Source: Variovorax sp. J22G73 (GTDB lineage Bacteria; Pseudomonadota; Gammaproteobacteria; Burkholderiales; Burkholderiaceae_C). From it: a stretch of 64,000 bases of DNA. Both the position numbers and the translations under genes were made by a program. Below the pieces are notes generated by a model. It was not told where the DNA came from. It made no database searches and worked only from the letters and a program-made list of their open reading frames with translations. How positions within the stretch are numbered: the first letter of the stretch is position 1; every line of letters begins with the position of its first letter. Shown here piece after piece: positions 37,423 through 45,883 of the stretch. The DNA is taken from assembly GCF_030317035.1 (NCBI RefSeq), contig NZ_JASZYK010000008.1, positions 248,001 to 312,000 of the forward strand, read 5' to 3'.

Positions 37423-37722
37423 ATGTTGATGGAGACCAGGAAATCGGTGCTTGACGTGAGCGGCGCCACATCACCGCTATATGTGCGACAGGCTGTGGCG
37501 CGCTTTCTCGGCCTGTCTCTTGACCGCGAGCTTACGTGGGAGTTCCTGCGTGAGAGCTTGTTGGCTGGTCCAGAACCTTCGCTTCCGTTGACGGTCACGG
37601 TCATCGGCCTTCCTCGTTTGGCCACGCTCTATAGCGATGAGGGCTCCGAACTTTCGGCGTGGCTACGTGGACTCGAAGAGCGGCATCCCGGCATCAGCAT
37701 CCAGGTCAGCCTTCACGACTGA
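37423..37722 (+). CDS. Small hypothetical protein, faintly barstar-like
   Basis: 99 residues; a second in-frame ATG lies two codons in. The region LTWEFLRESLLAGPEPSLPL followed by a TVTVIGLPRLA strand and a C-terminal helix-strand resembles the barstar layout, which would fit an immunity protein, but the match is weak. Repeats of the array lie on both sides, at about 37348 and 37731. Confidence 0.55.
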   Translation: MLMETRKSVLDVSGATSPLYVRQAVARFLGLSLDRELTWEFLRESLLAGPEPSLPLTVTVIGLPRLATLYSDEGSELSAWLRGLEERHPGISIQVSLHD

Positions 37723-37918
37723 AGGCGCGGCCGGCAGAATCCGGCCAAAAGCCGACGTTTGCGTGTGAAGACCAATTCGCCCGACAGCAGACATTTGCGG
37801 CGTCAACACAACACGCCCCAGTTCGCTTGACGTTGCGAGCACGAAGCGCGTGCACACCAACCGCTACTGCATGAACAATCGGCTATCAACAGAAATCCTA
37901 GATTCGAAGGGTTCAGTC

Positions 37919-38341
37919 ATGCCAACCATCCGCTTTTCAGCAACAGCGTCAGTATTCGATTTTCGCCAGTCTGACGAGGGCGACCTTGTTGAGGACCGAG
38001 GCATCCTGCAGACGCTGCATGGGCTCACCTATTCGGAAGAGTCCTTTTCCGACTACCTTCTCGATGGCATCGAGACCCAAGAACTTGCAGACCTCGGCGT
38101 CTCTGGTGGAGAGCTGAAGTTTGAGTTCGACCCGCAGGCTGGTGGCCTGGTGGCCCACACCGAATACTCAATTCCGCGTTTCCTGACTCACTCGGAGGTT
38201 GAAGCCTTGCAGAGGTACACCGCCGGCCAGTGGAGCGATGGCATCGGTTCAAATTTCTTCCAGGAGCGGATGGCAGATGGTCTCGCACCACAGGTTTTGA
38301 TTGCCAACGAGCAAGCGATTCGCAGCGAGCAATTTGGATAG
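37919..38341 (+). CDS. Hypothetical cassette protein
   Basis: About 140 residues from the ATG at 37919 (MPTIRFSATASVFD); in-frame starts at 37850 and 37871 are possible. Acidic, soluble, beta-rich at the N-terminus, with a segment SYLLDGIE-like (SDYLLDGIETQELADLG). I do not recognise the family. Enclosed by array repeats near 37731 and 38361. Confidence 0.6.
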   Translation: MPTIRFSATASVFDFRQSDEGDLVEDRGILQTLHGLTYSEESFSDYLLDGIETQELADLGVSGGELKFEFDPQAGGLVAHTEYSIPRFLTHSEVEALQRYTAGQWSDGIGSNFFQERMADGLAPQVLIANEQAIRSEQFG

Positions 38342-38419
38342 CAGACAGTCGATTACCAAGTCGACAATCGGCCAGAACCGGCCATGCGCCGTGCCGGCAC
38401 GATGCGAAAGCGGACATCC

Positions 38420-38635
38420 ATGAACTACCCAAGACGACGCCCCAAAACGGAAAGAGAACTCAGGCAAGAAGAGTTGCTTACACGGCTTAAGCAGCAGGGA
38501 GGACCGCTGCCAGGCGTCTGCCTTACGCAGGACGCTCCCCTTGACGAGCAGGTTGCCATTAGAGAACTGACGCTTGACGCCGAGGGCAGGGTCGTGGCGT
38601 CTCAGAGTTCGCCCTCTCTCCAAAGACTGGGCTGA
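38420..38635 (+). CDS. Small hypothetical cassette protein
   Basis: 71 residues, strongly charged N-terminal half (RRRPKTERELRQEELLTRL) and a C-terminal strand pair. Starts 30 bp after the array repeat at 38361. Family unknown. Its stop overlaps a CTG in another frame that opens the next small frame. Confidence 0.45.
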   Translation: MNYPRRRPKTERELRQEELLTRLKQQGGPLPGVCLTQDAPLDEQVAIRELTLDAEGRVVASQSSPSLQRLG

Positions 38636-38808
38636 GTAGAACCAGTACTTCCGACGCGCTCAAGCAAGAGCTTGAACGCCTGTTAGCGGCGACGAGCGAC
38701 GAAGGTATTGCGTGCGGCGAGAACGGTCGGCGAGCCAGCCGAGAGGAACTCGAAGAATGGCTGTTGCTCATCGGTCTGCCCGTGTTCAGCCACCGTCGAA
38801 AGCGGTGA
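38632..38808 (+). CDS. Possible small protein or remnant with CTG overlap
   Basis: A 58-codon frame whose latter part looks like real protein: SDALKQELERLLAATSDEG, then RREELEEWL-like helices. No ATG, GTG or TTG precedes this part; CTG at 38632 overlaps the upstream TGA. It may be a coupled gene with a non-standard start, or the tail of a cassette gene that lost its head. Confidence 0.35.
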   Translation: MSRTSTSDALKQELERLLAATSDEGIACGENGRRASREELEEWLLLIGLPVFSHRRKR

Positions 38809-38925
38809 CCCAAGGCAATGCGATCTAAGTTGGACGGCACCGGTCAGCTTGAGGCCGAGGCGAACCGTATTCCGGCCCCGCGCATTCCGGCAGAATTCGG
38901 CCAGAACCAGTCATTCGAGCCCTGC

Positions 38926-39354
38926 ATGATGTCGAACTACAGCCACTTATGGGACGGCGCCGAGCCAGGCTGGGTACTTTTGCTGGTCCATCGCCAGACA
39001 TCGACCATCGCGGTGCTATTTGATGAGCCCGGAGCGACTCCTCTAGAAATTCAGGCACTACGCCGCGTGGTGCCCGAATTCACTGCACTGCCTGCACAGC
39101 AAGCTGTCGTGCAGCTCCGCGGGCGCCAGCGCATCGACCTCGGGGAAATGGAGTCGCGGGAAGCCCGAAAGCTGATTGAGAGGCTTCGGGACTGCGGCCT
39201 ACGTGTGGAAGAGCAGGCTCTGGACCGCAGTGGTTACCTGCCGTTCAACGAAGTTTCGAAGATGGCGCTGCTCATTGAAGATGAGGTTGAAGGTAGAGCA
39301 GTGGCAGCCGAGGCGTTGAGGCAAGGAATCCCGGTTCGACAGGTCGAGAGCTAA
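38926..39354 (+). CDS. Hypothetical cassette protein
   Basis: 142 residues; two consecutive ATGs at 38926 and 38929. Soluble, mixed alpha/beta, with HLWDGAEPGWVLLLVHRQ near the start and a helix ESREARKLIERLRDCGLRVE. Starts right after the array repeat at 38888. Family not recognised. Last plus-strand gene of the left array; the 141 bp after it hold a degraded repeat-like GAAAGCGGACGTCC. Confidence 0.6.
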   Translation: MMSNYSHLWDGAEPGWVLLLVHRQTSTIAVLFDEPGATPLEIQALRRVVPEFTALPAQQAVVQLRGRQRIDLGEMESREARKLIERLRDCGLRVEEQALDRSGYLPFNEVSKMALLIEDEVEGRAVAAEALRQGIPVRQVES

Positions 39355-39495
39355 CTCACTTCAGCAGGTTGGGCTACTCAAACGACCGGGACGAATGACT
39401 GCTCTGGAGCAAGCCCGATTTCCGCTTTGGGCCCATTGCGGAAGTACGCGGTTCTCGAAAGCGGACGTCCGATCAACCTCCGTCTCGACCCCCCT

Positions 39496-39930
39496 TCAGC
39501 TACTGGCCCGCCCACCGTCATACTCGGTCTGCGCCTTTTCCATCTCGACGGCATGCGTTAGCGCCCAGTCGTAGAGTGCTACAAAAGGTCGTTGAAGCGA
39601 CTTGCCGAGCGGCGTGATCGTGTATTCGACGCCCACCGGCGAGGTGGGCAAGACCTCCCTACGCACCAAGCCATTGCGCTCCAGTCGCTTCAGTGCATCT
39701 GCGAGCGCCTTGTGCGTGATGCCATCGAGTCTCCGCATGATTTCATTGAATCGCAGCGGTCCCGAGCAAAGGGCGGTCAGGATGAGGACCGTCCATTTGT
39801 TGGCGATCTGCTCCAGGATCGGCCGCGTCTTCTGCGTGTCGATCAGTGTCCTGCTGTCCTGGGCCCTTCTGGACTGGCTCGACGTTCGGACTTCGACGGT
39901 CAACACTTCGACCGGGCGCGATTTACTCAT
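39496..39930 (-). CDS. HxlR-family transcriptional regulator
   Basis: 144 residues. The winged helix is typical: LEQIANKWTVLILTALCSGP, then LRFNEIMRRLDGITHKALAD, RLERNGLVRR, and the wing SPVGVEYTITPLGKSL. HxlR proteins often respond to quinones or aldehydes. Divergent from an SDR gene with 102 bp between; it is probably the SDR's repressor or activator. This pair is not flanked by array repeats on both sides, so it looks like local chromosome rather than a cassette. Confidence 0.92.
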   Translation of the reverse strand: MSKSRPVEVLTVEVRTSSQSRRAQDSRTLIDTQKTRPILEQIANKWTVLILTALCSGPLRFNEIMRRLDGITHKALADALKRLERNGLVRREVLPTSPVGVEYTITPLGKSLQRPFVALYDWALTHAVEMEKAQTEYDGGRASS

Positions 39931-40032
39931 GGTTATCTAGGCTAGTGAAAGTGCGTTATTGACCATAGATATACAGCATATATCATGAAGATCTGACCAG
40001 CCACGACGGCGCAAAGCCGCCGAAATATCACC
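39931..40032. promoter_or_regulatory. HxlR/SDR divergent promoter region
   Basis: AT-rich stretch (ATAGATATACAGCATATATC at about 39966) between divergent genes, well below local GC and the likely place for both promoters and the HxlR operator. Confidence 0.45.
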
Positions 40033-40845
40033 ATGAACAGCGCAAAAAATCAAAGGCCCGCGAGCAAGGGGACCGCCGTTGTCACCGGCGCATCTGCGGG
40101 AATCGGCAAGGTCTACGCCGACCGCCTCGCCCAGCAGGGATATGACCTTCACCTTGTCGCCCGACGTCGGGATAGGCTCAACGCACTTGCAGAGACACTT
40201 TCCGCACAGTACGGTGTTGTGGTGCGGACCACCACGGCGGACCTGACCGACCCGGAGCACGTTCTTGCTCTCGCACAGGTGCTTGCTTCGGACGTGACGC
40301 TGACAATGCTCGTCAACAATGCCGGCGCGTCCGTCTGGGGGCCCATCGCCGAGGCCGACCCGAGGAAGGCCAGCGCCATCATTGCTTTGAATGTGACGGC
40401 TCTTACCCAACTCACAATTGCGGCCCTCTCCGCCTTCAAATCGAGCAACCGCGGGACGATCGTCAACATCGGCTCGATTGCTGCCTTCGGTATCTATCCG
40501 GGTGTCGGGATCTACAGCGGCACCAAGGCCTACGTCCTCAACTTCACAAGGACGTTACAGGCAGAGCTAAGAGGCACCAACGTCGTTGTCCAATTTGTTG
40601 CACCCGGTCAGACGATGTCCGAAGCCAGGGAACTTGCGGGTGGCTCACAGGGCGATGCAGCGATGGTTATGACGACTGAAGACTGCGTAGACGCGTCACT
40701 GCAGGGTCTGCGTGATGGAGAGGCGATCACCGCACCCTCTGTGGAGGGCGGTGTGCTCGTCGCGAACTTCAACGATGCCGGACAGGCTCTTTTCGTCTCT
40801 GCGTTGACGGGCAAGCCCGCTTCACGCTACGCAGTCGCGTACTAG
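40033..40845 (+). CDS. SDR-family NAD(P)-dependent oxidoreductase
   Basis: 270 residues with TGASAGIGK cofactor loop near residue 18, NNAG in MLVNNAGASVWG, catalytic Ser in NIGSIAAFG and YSGTK active site. Similar to the DltE/YqjQ-like SDR branch. Substrate unknown; control by the divergent HxlR gene suggests a stress or detoxification function. Confidence 0.9.
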   Translation: MNSAKNQRPASKGTAVVTGASAGIGKVYADRLAQQGYDLHLVARRRDRLNALAETLSAQYGVVVRTTTADLTDPEHVLALAQVLASDVTLTMLVNNAGASVWGPIAEADPRKASAIIALNVTALTQLTIAALSAFKSSNRGTIVNIGSIAAFGIYPGVGIYSGTKAYVLNFTRTLQAELRGTNVVVQFVAPGQTMSEARELAGGSQGDAAMVMTTEDCVDASLQGLRDGEAITAPSVEGGVLVANFNDAGQALFVSALTGKPASRYAVAY

Positions 40846-40938
40846 AACCGTTCTTCCGTAGTCGAAAACTGGCGAATTCTAGGAACAGATGGATGTCGGC
40901 TCATGGCCGACTGAAGCCGCTCGGCAGTGCAGCACTTC

Positions 40939-41029
40939 CTAAGCTGGCACCACGGCAGAGATGCCGTCAGTAGCAGCTCGCTCTAGGAACTCAAAGAATC
41001 CCGACGAAACGCACACCTCATCAGCCCCG
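40939..41029 (-). pseudogene. Truncated copy of the SMI1/KNR4 cassette gene 3' end
   Basis: The last ~30 codons match the gene at 45884-46342. Including the repeat, the match runs from 40905 to 41029 against 45850-45974, with only a few substitutions. It begins at the GGCCG of an array repeat and breaks off inside the gene. Confidence 0.85.
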
Positions 41030-41229
41030 AGCGTTCATTTCGTTGCCATGTTCGACGGTCTGCATCTGGCTATCAGACGTCGGCGGAGCCGAGAAGGTAA
41101 ACCTTCGAGCCTACGGGAAGACTGTCCTTCGCGACTGCACGAGGCAGGCCCCTCCGACCGGCGGGAGTGCAAATGGAACGGCGCGCCGCTAATATCTCCC
41201 CCGCCCATTTGTTGCTGGAGGTAAGAAAA

Positions 41230-42894
41230 ATGCCCACGATGCCGTTCGTTGCCCATCTTCGCCTTGCTGTGTTCGCCCTCGTGCCGCTCGCGCTCGCTTC
41301 GTGCGGCGGCGGTGGAGGTGGCGGTGGCTTCTCCCTCTTGCCCTTGCCTCCCGGCGGTAACAATCCGCCCCCCGCGGCCGACGCGAAGTACACGGTAGGC
41401 GGTAGCGTCAGCGGCCTGCTCGGCAGCGGGCTCGTGCTGACACTGGCCGGCTCGACCGACGTGGCCGTGGCCGCCGACGGCGCCTTCGTCTTCAGCGAGA
41501 AACTCGCCAAGGGCACGAGCTACGCGGTCAGCGTCAAGCAGCAGCCTTCGACGCCTTTGCAGACCTGCACGGTGAACAACCCGTCCAGCACCATCGGCGA
41601 TGCCGACATCTCCAACGTGGCAGTGGTTTGCGCCACCACGACCCAGAAAGTGAGCGTTGCCGTCACGGGCCTCGATGCAGCCGGCGGGCTGGTGCTGCAG
41701 AACAACGCGGGCGACGATCTCGCCGTGAGCGCCGACGGCACCTTCGACTTCGCTACGCCGGTGGCCATCGGTGCCGACTACGGCGTGACGGTGAAGACGC
41801 AACCCACCGCGTTGCAGGTGTGCATTGCGAAGCAGGCCTTCGGCACGGTGACCACGGCGCCCGTTGCCGCGGTGACTATCGCCTGCACGACGCCCGGTGC
41901 CGATCGATTCGCCTTCACCGCCGACGAGGGGACGGGAACTGTGTCGATGTACACCGTTGGCTCCGACGGTAGTCTCTCGAGTGTCGGCCGCTTCTCCGTG
42001 GGCGGGACGCCGCAGCATGTGACCACGCACCCTTCGAAGCCGTATATCTACGCCAGCAACATTTCGGGCGCCACCAGGGGCGTCATCCAGTACACCATCG
42101 ACACCACCACCGTTCCCACGGGCACGCTGACACAGCAGCGCGCCATCACCACCGGTGTCGGAACCAACCCGTACTTCGTCGGTATCGCGCCCAACGGCCA
42201 GCATGCCTACGTGATCGGGGACGGGATGCTGCACAGCTTGGACGTCGATGCCAACACCGGCGACCTCACCGGCGGCACGGCCGTCGCCGGTGGCACCAGC
42301 CGCAAGATCGGCTTGGATCCCCAAGGCCGCTTCGCGTTCGTGGTGGTCAACGGCACGTCGTTGGCTACGTTCCGCCTGGACCCGGCCACAGGCGAGCCGA
42401 TCTCTCCGCCCGCGTCTGTCGTGCTGCCCTCCAACAGCGGACTCACCGACATTGCCATCGAGCCCACGGGCCGCTTCGCTTATGCCAACGTCGGCAACAA
42501 CCCCGGCACGTTGCTCGCCTACTCGATCGACGCGACCTCTGGCGCGCTAACCCAGATCGGCTCGGTCCCCGCTGGTAACACGCCCTTTGGCATGGCGATC
42601 GATCCGAGCGGCCGCTTCCTGTACGCGGCGAACAGAAACTCCAACGATGTCTCGGCGTACAGCATCGACCCACGAACCGGCGCGCTCACGCCGGTGCCAG
42701 GCCAGCCTTTCGCGGCGGGCAACGTGCCCAACTCCGTGACCTTGGACCGCACGGGCCGCTTTGCCTATACGGCCAACCAGGCCAGTAACACGATTACCCT
42801 CTTCACGATCGACAGGACGACCGGCTCGCTTGGGACGGGAGTCAGCCTCCCGTCCACGGGCGGCGGGCCGCAGTTCCTCGCGCTCACCAAATAG
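41230..42894 (+). CDS. Secreted lipoprotein with lactonase-like seven-bladed beta-propeller
   Basis: 554 residues. The signal ends in a lipobox (ALASC) followed by a Gly run. Residues ~55-240 hold two repeated Ig-like modules (VSGLLGSGLVLTLAGS, then VTGLDAAGGLVLQNN). Residues ~245-554 are YVTN/6-phosphogluconolactonase-like propeller blades: GRFAYANVGNNPGTLLAYSI, GRFLYAANRNSNDVSAYSI, GRFAYTANQASNTITLFTI. Common in Burkholderiales as an outer-surface lipoprotein of unknown substrate. GGAGGTAAG upstream supports the ATG at 41230. Confidence 0.88.
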   Translation: MPTMPFVAHLRLAVFALVPLALASCGGGGGGGGFSLLPLPPGGNNPPPAADAKYTVGGSVSGLLGSGLVLTLAGSTDVAVAADGAFVFSEKLAKGTSYAVSVKQQPSTPLQTCTVNNPSSTIGDADISNVAVVCATTTQKVSVAVTGLDAAGGLVLQNNAGDDLAVSADGTFDFATPVAIGADYGVTVKTQPTALQVCIAKQAFGTVTTAPVAAVTIACTTPGADRFAFTADEGTGTVSMYTVGSDGSLSSVGRFSVGGTPQHVTTHPSKPYIYASNISGATRGVIQYTIDTTTVPTGTLTQQRAITTGVGTNPYFVGIAPNGQHAYVIGDGMLHSLDVDANTGDLTGGTAVAGGTSRKIGLDPQGRFAFVVVNGTSLATFRLDPATGEPISPPASVVLPSNSGLTDIAIEPTGRFAYANVGNNPGTLLAYSIDATSGALTQIGSVPAGNTPFGMAIDPSGRFLYAANRNSNDVSAYSIDPRTGALTPVPGQPFAAGNVPNSVTLDRTGRFAYTANQASNTITLFTIDRTTGSLGTGVSLPSTGGGPQFLALTK

Positions 42895-43146
42895 AGGGCG
42901 CCCGCAGCCTGTACCGGGAAAGGATCGCGCTTGACGGTTAGACCCCTCCAGGCGACTTCCCCTCGCCGTGCTCTCTCGTCCAAGGCTGGTCAGTTCCGGA
43001 CTTAAATGCTGATGCTGTCGAGATTCACGGGGCGCGGAACCCTCATCCCTTTGGAGTCAACGACTTACGGGCGGATCAATCATTGAGGATGGAACCGCTG
43101 TTTCACTAAGGATGGAATTCCTGTGGTTTTGACTCACTAACTTTGG

Positions 43147-43163
43147 AATTTAGCGGCTAAATT
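43147..43163. repeat. Perfect 17-bp palindrome
   Basis: AATTTAGC-G-GCTAAATT, eight-base arms around one base, eight bases before a short tandem repeat. It lies in the 403-bp gene-free gap 42895-43297, where I see nothing else. Confidence 0.8.
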
Positions 43164-43170
43164 GCGGCGT

Positions 43171-43200
43171 CAGCTGGCGTCAGCTGGCGTCAGCTGGCGT
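43171..43200. repeat. Three tandem 10-bp units
   Basis: Three exact copies of CAGCTGGCGT, about 100 bp upstream of the IS30 transposase remnant. Confidence 0.9.
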
Positions 43201-43297
43201 CCGTCGCTGCGGCGGGGCGGAATGGCCGCCATCGGCGGCGGATTCAACCGGTCAACGCAACACACTAACCACCGCGTAGGCGGCAGGAGTGTTGCAA

Positions 43298-43737
43298 ATG
43301 AAGCGACGGCCACGAATCTACTATTCCGAGAGCCAGAAGGCGCTGATGTGGGAGCGCTGGAAGCAAGGCTGGACGTTGAACGAGATCGGTAGGCTCTTTG
43401 ATCGACCTCACACGTCGATCCAACAAATCTTTGTCCGGACTGGTGGCATTCAACCGAAGGCGCGATCACGCGCTTCGATGGCGCTGAGCCTGGCTGAACG
43501 CGAGTAGATCTCGCGAGCGCTCGTGGCAGGCGAATCGATTCGATCCACGGCAGCTCGGCTGGGACGAGCTCCATCCACGATCAGTCGGGAGATCAAGCGC
43601 AACGGCGGCGTCGAAGCGCATCGCGCAAGCCAAGCCGAAGATGCCGCGTGGGATCGAGGTCGGCGGCCGAAGCGCTGCAAGCTTCAAGAGAACCGCTCAT
43701 TGGCCCGCCTCGCAGCAGGTTGGGAACTGTTTGGCCA
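43298..43737 (+). pseudogene. IS30-family transposase remnant
   Basis: The N-terminal HTH domains read WERWKQGWTLNEIGRLFDRP and, after an in-frame TAG at 43505, ESIRSTAARLGRAPSTISRE. The catalytic DDE region is absent: homology ends near LARLAAG. So the gene has a nonsense codon and lost its 3' half. Confidence 0.85.
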
Positions 43738-43899
43738 ACCTTGTAAGAGCACTGAAAGCAGAAGGCCACCACCGTGGCCACATCGCTGGAAAGCGTAACG
43801 TCGGCGTCCCCGCTATCTGAAAGCCAGTTGATGCTCGAAATAGTGAGGTGACTCATCGAAGTTGCGATTCTTGGCTTAATCGACAGCCTGTCTTGGACG

Positions 43900-43919
43900 A
43901 CCGCTGTTGGCCGAAACCC
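43900..43919 (-). repeat. Array repeat, left border of duplicated cassette A
   Basis: Plus-strand ACCGCTGTTGGCCGAAACCC. Similarity to the 47603-47948 segment starts exactly at the GGCCG. Confidence 0.8.
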
Positions 43920-44253
43920 AAATCAAAGCCAGCTTCTTGACGCTGTGTCAGCCTCTGCAACGTTGGGCGTGAGTGAACCCAGCAGGACTGCGGAGAAGTA
44001 GAAGCCAACCGCCGCAACCAGCAGTTGAAGAATTTCACCAACGGCCGGAATGAGGCGCCAAGGCAAGTTGAAGAGCACCACCGTCGCAAGGAACGAAAAC
44101 AATGCCAACCGACTGCCTTGTCGGTATAGCGTTAGCGTTCGACCGAACGTGGGAAACCTGAGCATCGAATCCCCTCGAAGCTTTTGCAGCGTTGACATGG
44201 TCATCCTCCTTGAATCGAATTTGAGGGCGCTTCTGAAGGACCGCTCTTGGCCG
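43909..44253 (-). repeat. Duplicated cassette A, copy 1
   Basis: About 345 bp nearly identical to 47603-47948. Both ends fall in the GGCCG core of array repeats, and sequences outside differ. Confidence 0.9.
43923..44198 (-). CDS. Small two-TM cassette protein, copy 1
   Basis: 91 residues with two hydrophobic helices (LALFSFLATVVLFNLPW and LLVAAVGFYFSAVLLGSL). AAGGAGG lies 6 bp before the ATG at 44198, so this start is preferred to the ATG two codons upstream, which abuts the ribosome site. Nearly identical to the gene at 47618, differing at a few residues near the C-terminus. A small inner-membrane protein of unknown role. Confidence 0.7.
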   Translation of the reverse strand: MSTLQKLRGDSMLRFPTFGRTLTLYRQGSRLALFSFLATVVLFNLPWRLIPAVGEILQLLVAAVGFYFSAVLLGSLTPNVAEADTASRSWL

Positions 44254-44262
44254 CATCCTGCC
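44238..44262 (-). repeat. Array repeat, right border of duplicated cassette A
   Basis: Plus-strand GGACCGCTCTTGGCCGCATC followed by CTGCC. Duplication identity ends within GGCCG here. Confidence 0.8.
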
Positions 44263-44332
44263 CGATGGCGAGTGGGTGTTCACGCGCTTCACGCGGCGAC
44301 ATGCAGAAGTCTCCAGAAGGCGGGCGCTCGTC

Positions 44333-44764
44333 TCATCCCGACGCGCCAGCGTCGGCGATCAATTCGAGTACCTGAACGGCCTGTTTCAGTGCGCTCCACT
44401 CTGGCGGCAGTTCGTCCTTCCATGAGAGGTCGCAGGAAAAGGCCGGCGATGAAACCTTCAACCGAAACGTAATTGGGTGGATGTAGCCGAACTGCCCCTC
44501 TGTGAAAGGGCTGATCCTCGCCTTGGAAATCGCGTTCCAAAGCGACAGGGCGAACTCTTGTCGCAGCGGCTCCGGCGTTCCAAAGCGGACAGCCGGAGGA
44601 GCTGCGTGCTCCATCCACTCCATTGCATGAGTTGATCGCCTCCAATAGCAGCCGTCACGGCAGCCAGCCTTGTCATACGAGAGTTCGACGCGCAGCGCGA
44701 TCCCTTGATGATTCAAATGCTCATCCGCCGGCGTGGTGGTCAGTTCAACAACACAGAGATTCAT
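44333..44764 (-). CDS. Hypothetical cassette protein
   Basis: 143 residues from the ATG at 44764 (MNLCVVELTTTPADEH), 13 bp after an array repeat. Soluble, beta-rich; Trp-rich middle and EFALSLWNAISKARI helix. The open frame extends upstream through the repeat into the neighbouring cassette, but that part is shared with an unrelated gene at 58263 and is not coding. Family unknown. Confidence 0.6.
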   Translation of the reverse strand: MNLCVVELTTTPADEHLNHQGIALRVELSYDKAGCRDGCYWRRSTHAMEWMEHAAPPAVRFGTPEPLRQEFALSLWNAISKARISPFTEGQFGYIHPITFRLKVSSPAFSCDLSWKDELPPEWSALKQAVQVLELIADAGASG

Positions 44765-44776
44765 AGGTTGCTTGGA

Positions 44777-44801
44777 GGTCCGCTTCTGGCCGGCTGTATC
44801 C
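44777..44801 (-). repeat. Array repeat, left border of duplicated cassette B
   Basis: Plus-strand GGTCCGCTTCTGGCCGGCTG followed by TATCC; duplication with 58793-59302 starts at GGCCG. Confidence 0.85.
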
Positions 44802-45297
44802 TGTCGCCTGATGGGCGCAAAGTGCCCAAAGCGGACTAGGACATGCGACTCGTGCCTGAAGTCAATGAGATTGCACTCGGCTACGCACTTGTAGACCAGC
44901 GGTAGCGAATAAATATCGTCGGCCCGCAAATGACAAGATGCGTCTCGCTCCACGAATCCGTAGATAGCAAATAAGTGGGCCAGTCACAATGAGGCGGTAC
45001 GTCGACCTTGGCAAAGCGCTTGAGGTAGTCGCTAACGCCCGCCCTGTCCGTCAATCGATAAAAAGGCATTGGCTCGTCAAGCGCCGACGCCTGCGCGACA
45101 TCGACGGTTGATCCAACGAATGCCTTCACGTCTGGATGTGGAAATCTCGATTGACTAGATACATCGATCTCAAGCGACTCTTCGCTGCCGGGATCGTCGA
45201 ACTCGAACTGATCGATACGAAGTGAAAGCATTGTGCTGAGCAACGTCTGGTTATGACCGAATTTTGCCCCACGACGCGACTGACCGCTCTTGGCCGC
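44788..45297 (-). repeat. Duplicated cassette B, copy 1
   Basis: 510 bp, with about three differences from 58793-59302, 14 kb away. Both borders lie in the GGCCG core of array repeats. Confidence 0.92.
44881..45243 (-). CDS. Hypothetical cassette protein, copy 1 of an identical pair
   Basis: 120 residues; ATG at 45243, with a second in-frame ATG four codons in. Acidic, soluble, no known motif; contains PFYRLTDRAGVSDYLKRF and a C-terminal beta segment. The protein is identical to that at 58886-59248. Family unknown. Confidence 0.65.
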   Translation of the reverse strand: MLSTMLSLRIDQFEFDDPGSEESLEIDVSSQSRFPHPDVKAFVGSTVDVAQASALDEPMPFYRLTDRAGVSDYLKRFAKVDVPPHCDWPTYLLSTDSWSETHLVICGPTIFIRYRWSTSA

Positions 45298-45305
45298 GTT
45301 CAGCC
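45281..45305 (-). repeat. Array repeat, right border of duplicated cassette B
   Basis: Plus-strand TGACCGCTCTTGGCCGCGTT followed by CAGCC; identity with the 59285 copy stops just after GGCCGC. Confidence 0.85.
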
Positions 45306-45335
45306 GGAGGCAAGCGGCTCAACTTACATCAATCC

Positions 45336-45791
45336 TTAGCGCCTGTAGCCCGCGGCCTTGAGCACTTCGATCTTCTTTGCGAATTCCATCGCCTTTGGCC
45401 GGAGAACGCTCGCCAATGCCACGCGCGATTCCCTCTGCAGCTCCGCACTTCGCTCTTGGTGCATCTGGAACACCGAATTGTTGGCGAGGGCCAATATGCC
45501 ATCCAGCTCGTCTTCGGTGAAGACCCGGGCATACGCCGAAGCCTTGGCCGCTCTGTACTCTGGAGATTTCGCAACGTCCGAAAGGAATTCTTCGTATTGC
45601 GCACGGAACTGATAGTCCCCGTTTTGACGTATCAGGTCTTCGGCCACGAACTTAACGATCTGCCGGGCATCCATCGCCTGGAAAGCATCGACTATCGCTT
45701 CGGCCTTGGCAATCCGCGCCTCCTGACTGATGGCGGAGGTGCAGATCAGCAGTGCGGCAATCGAGACCGATATGCGGTGAATCAAGGTCAT
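45336..45791 (-). CDS. Exported DUF2059-like protein
   Basis: 151 residues with a signal peptide ending near TSAISQ. The mature part is helical, with FTEDELDGILALANNSVFQM and a helix of DUF2059 type (periplasmic, unknown function). Starts about 50 bp after the array repeat at 45842. Confidence 0.65.
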   Translation of the reverse strand: MTLIHRISVSIAALLICTSAISQEARIAKAEAIVDAFQAMDARQIVKFVAEDLIRQNGDYQFRAQYEEFLSDVAKSPEYRAAKASAYARVFTEDELDGILALANNSVFQMHQERSAELQRESRVALASVLRPKAMEFAKKIEVLKAAGYRR

Positions 45792-45841
45792 TTTTCTGAT
45801 GGGCTTCTACGTTTGGCGGATTTTGCCGGCCCTGCGAGCGG

Positions 45842-45863
45842 CCGGTTCTGGCCGACTGTAGCC
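45842..45863 (-). repeat. Array repeat, best-conserved class
   Basis: Plus-strand CCGGTTCTGGCCGACTGTAG then CC, 20 bp after the SMI1-like gene stop. The truncated copy at 40905 begins at the same GGCCG. Confidence 0.85.
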
Positions 45864-45883
45864 GCTCGGCAGTACAGCGCTTC

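Noticed and set aside
44333..44953. Long form of the 44333 gene starting at 44953
   Set aside because: The added N-terminal sequence is shared with an unrelated gene at 58263 because cassette B is duplicated, and it crosses an array repeat.
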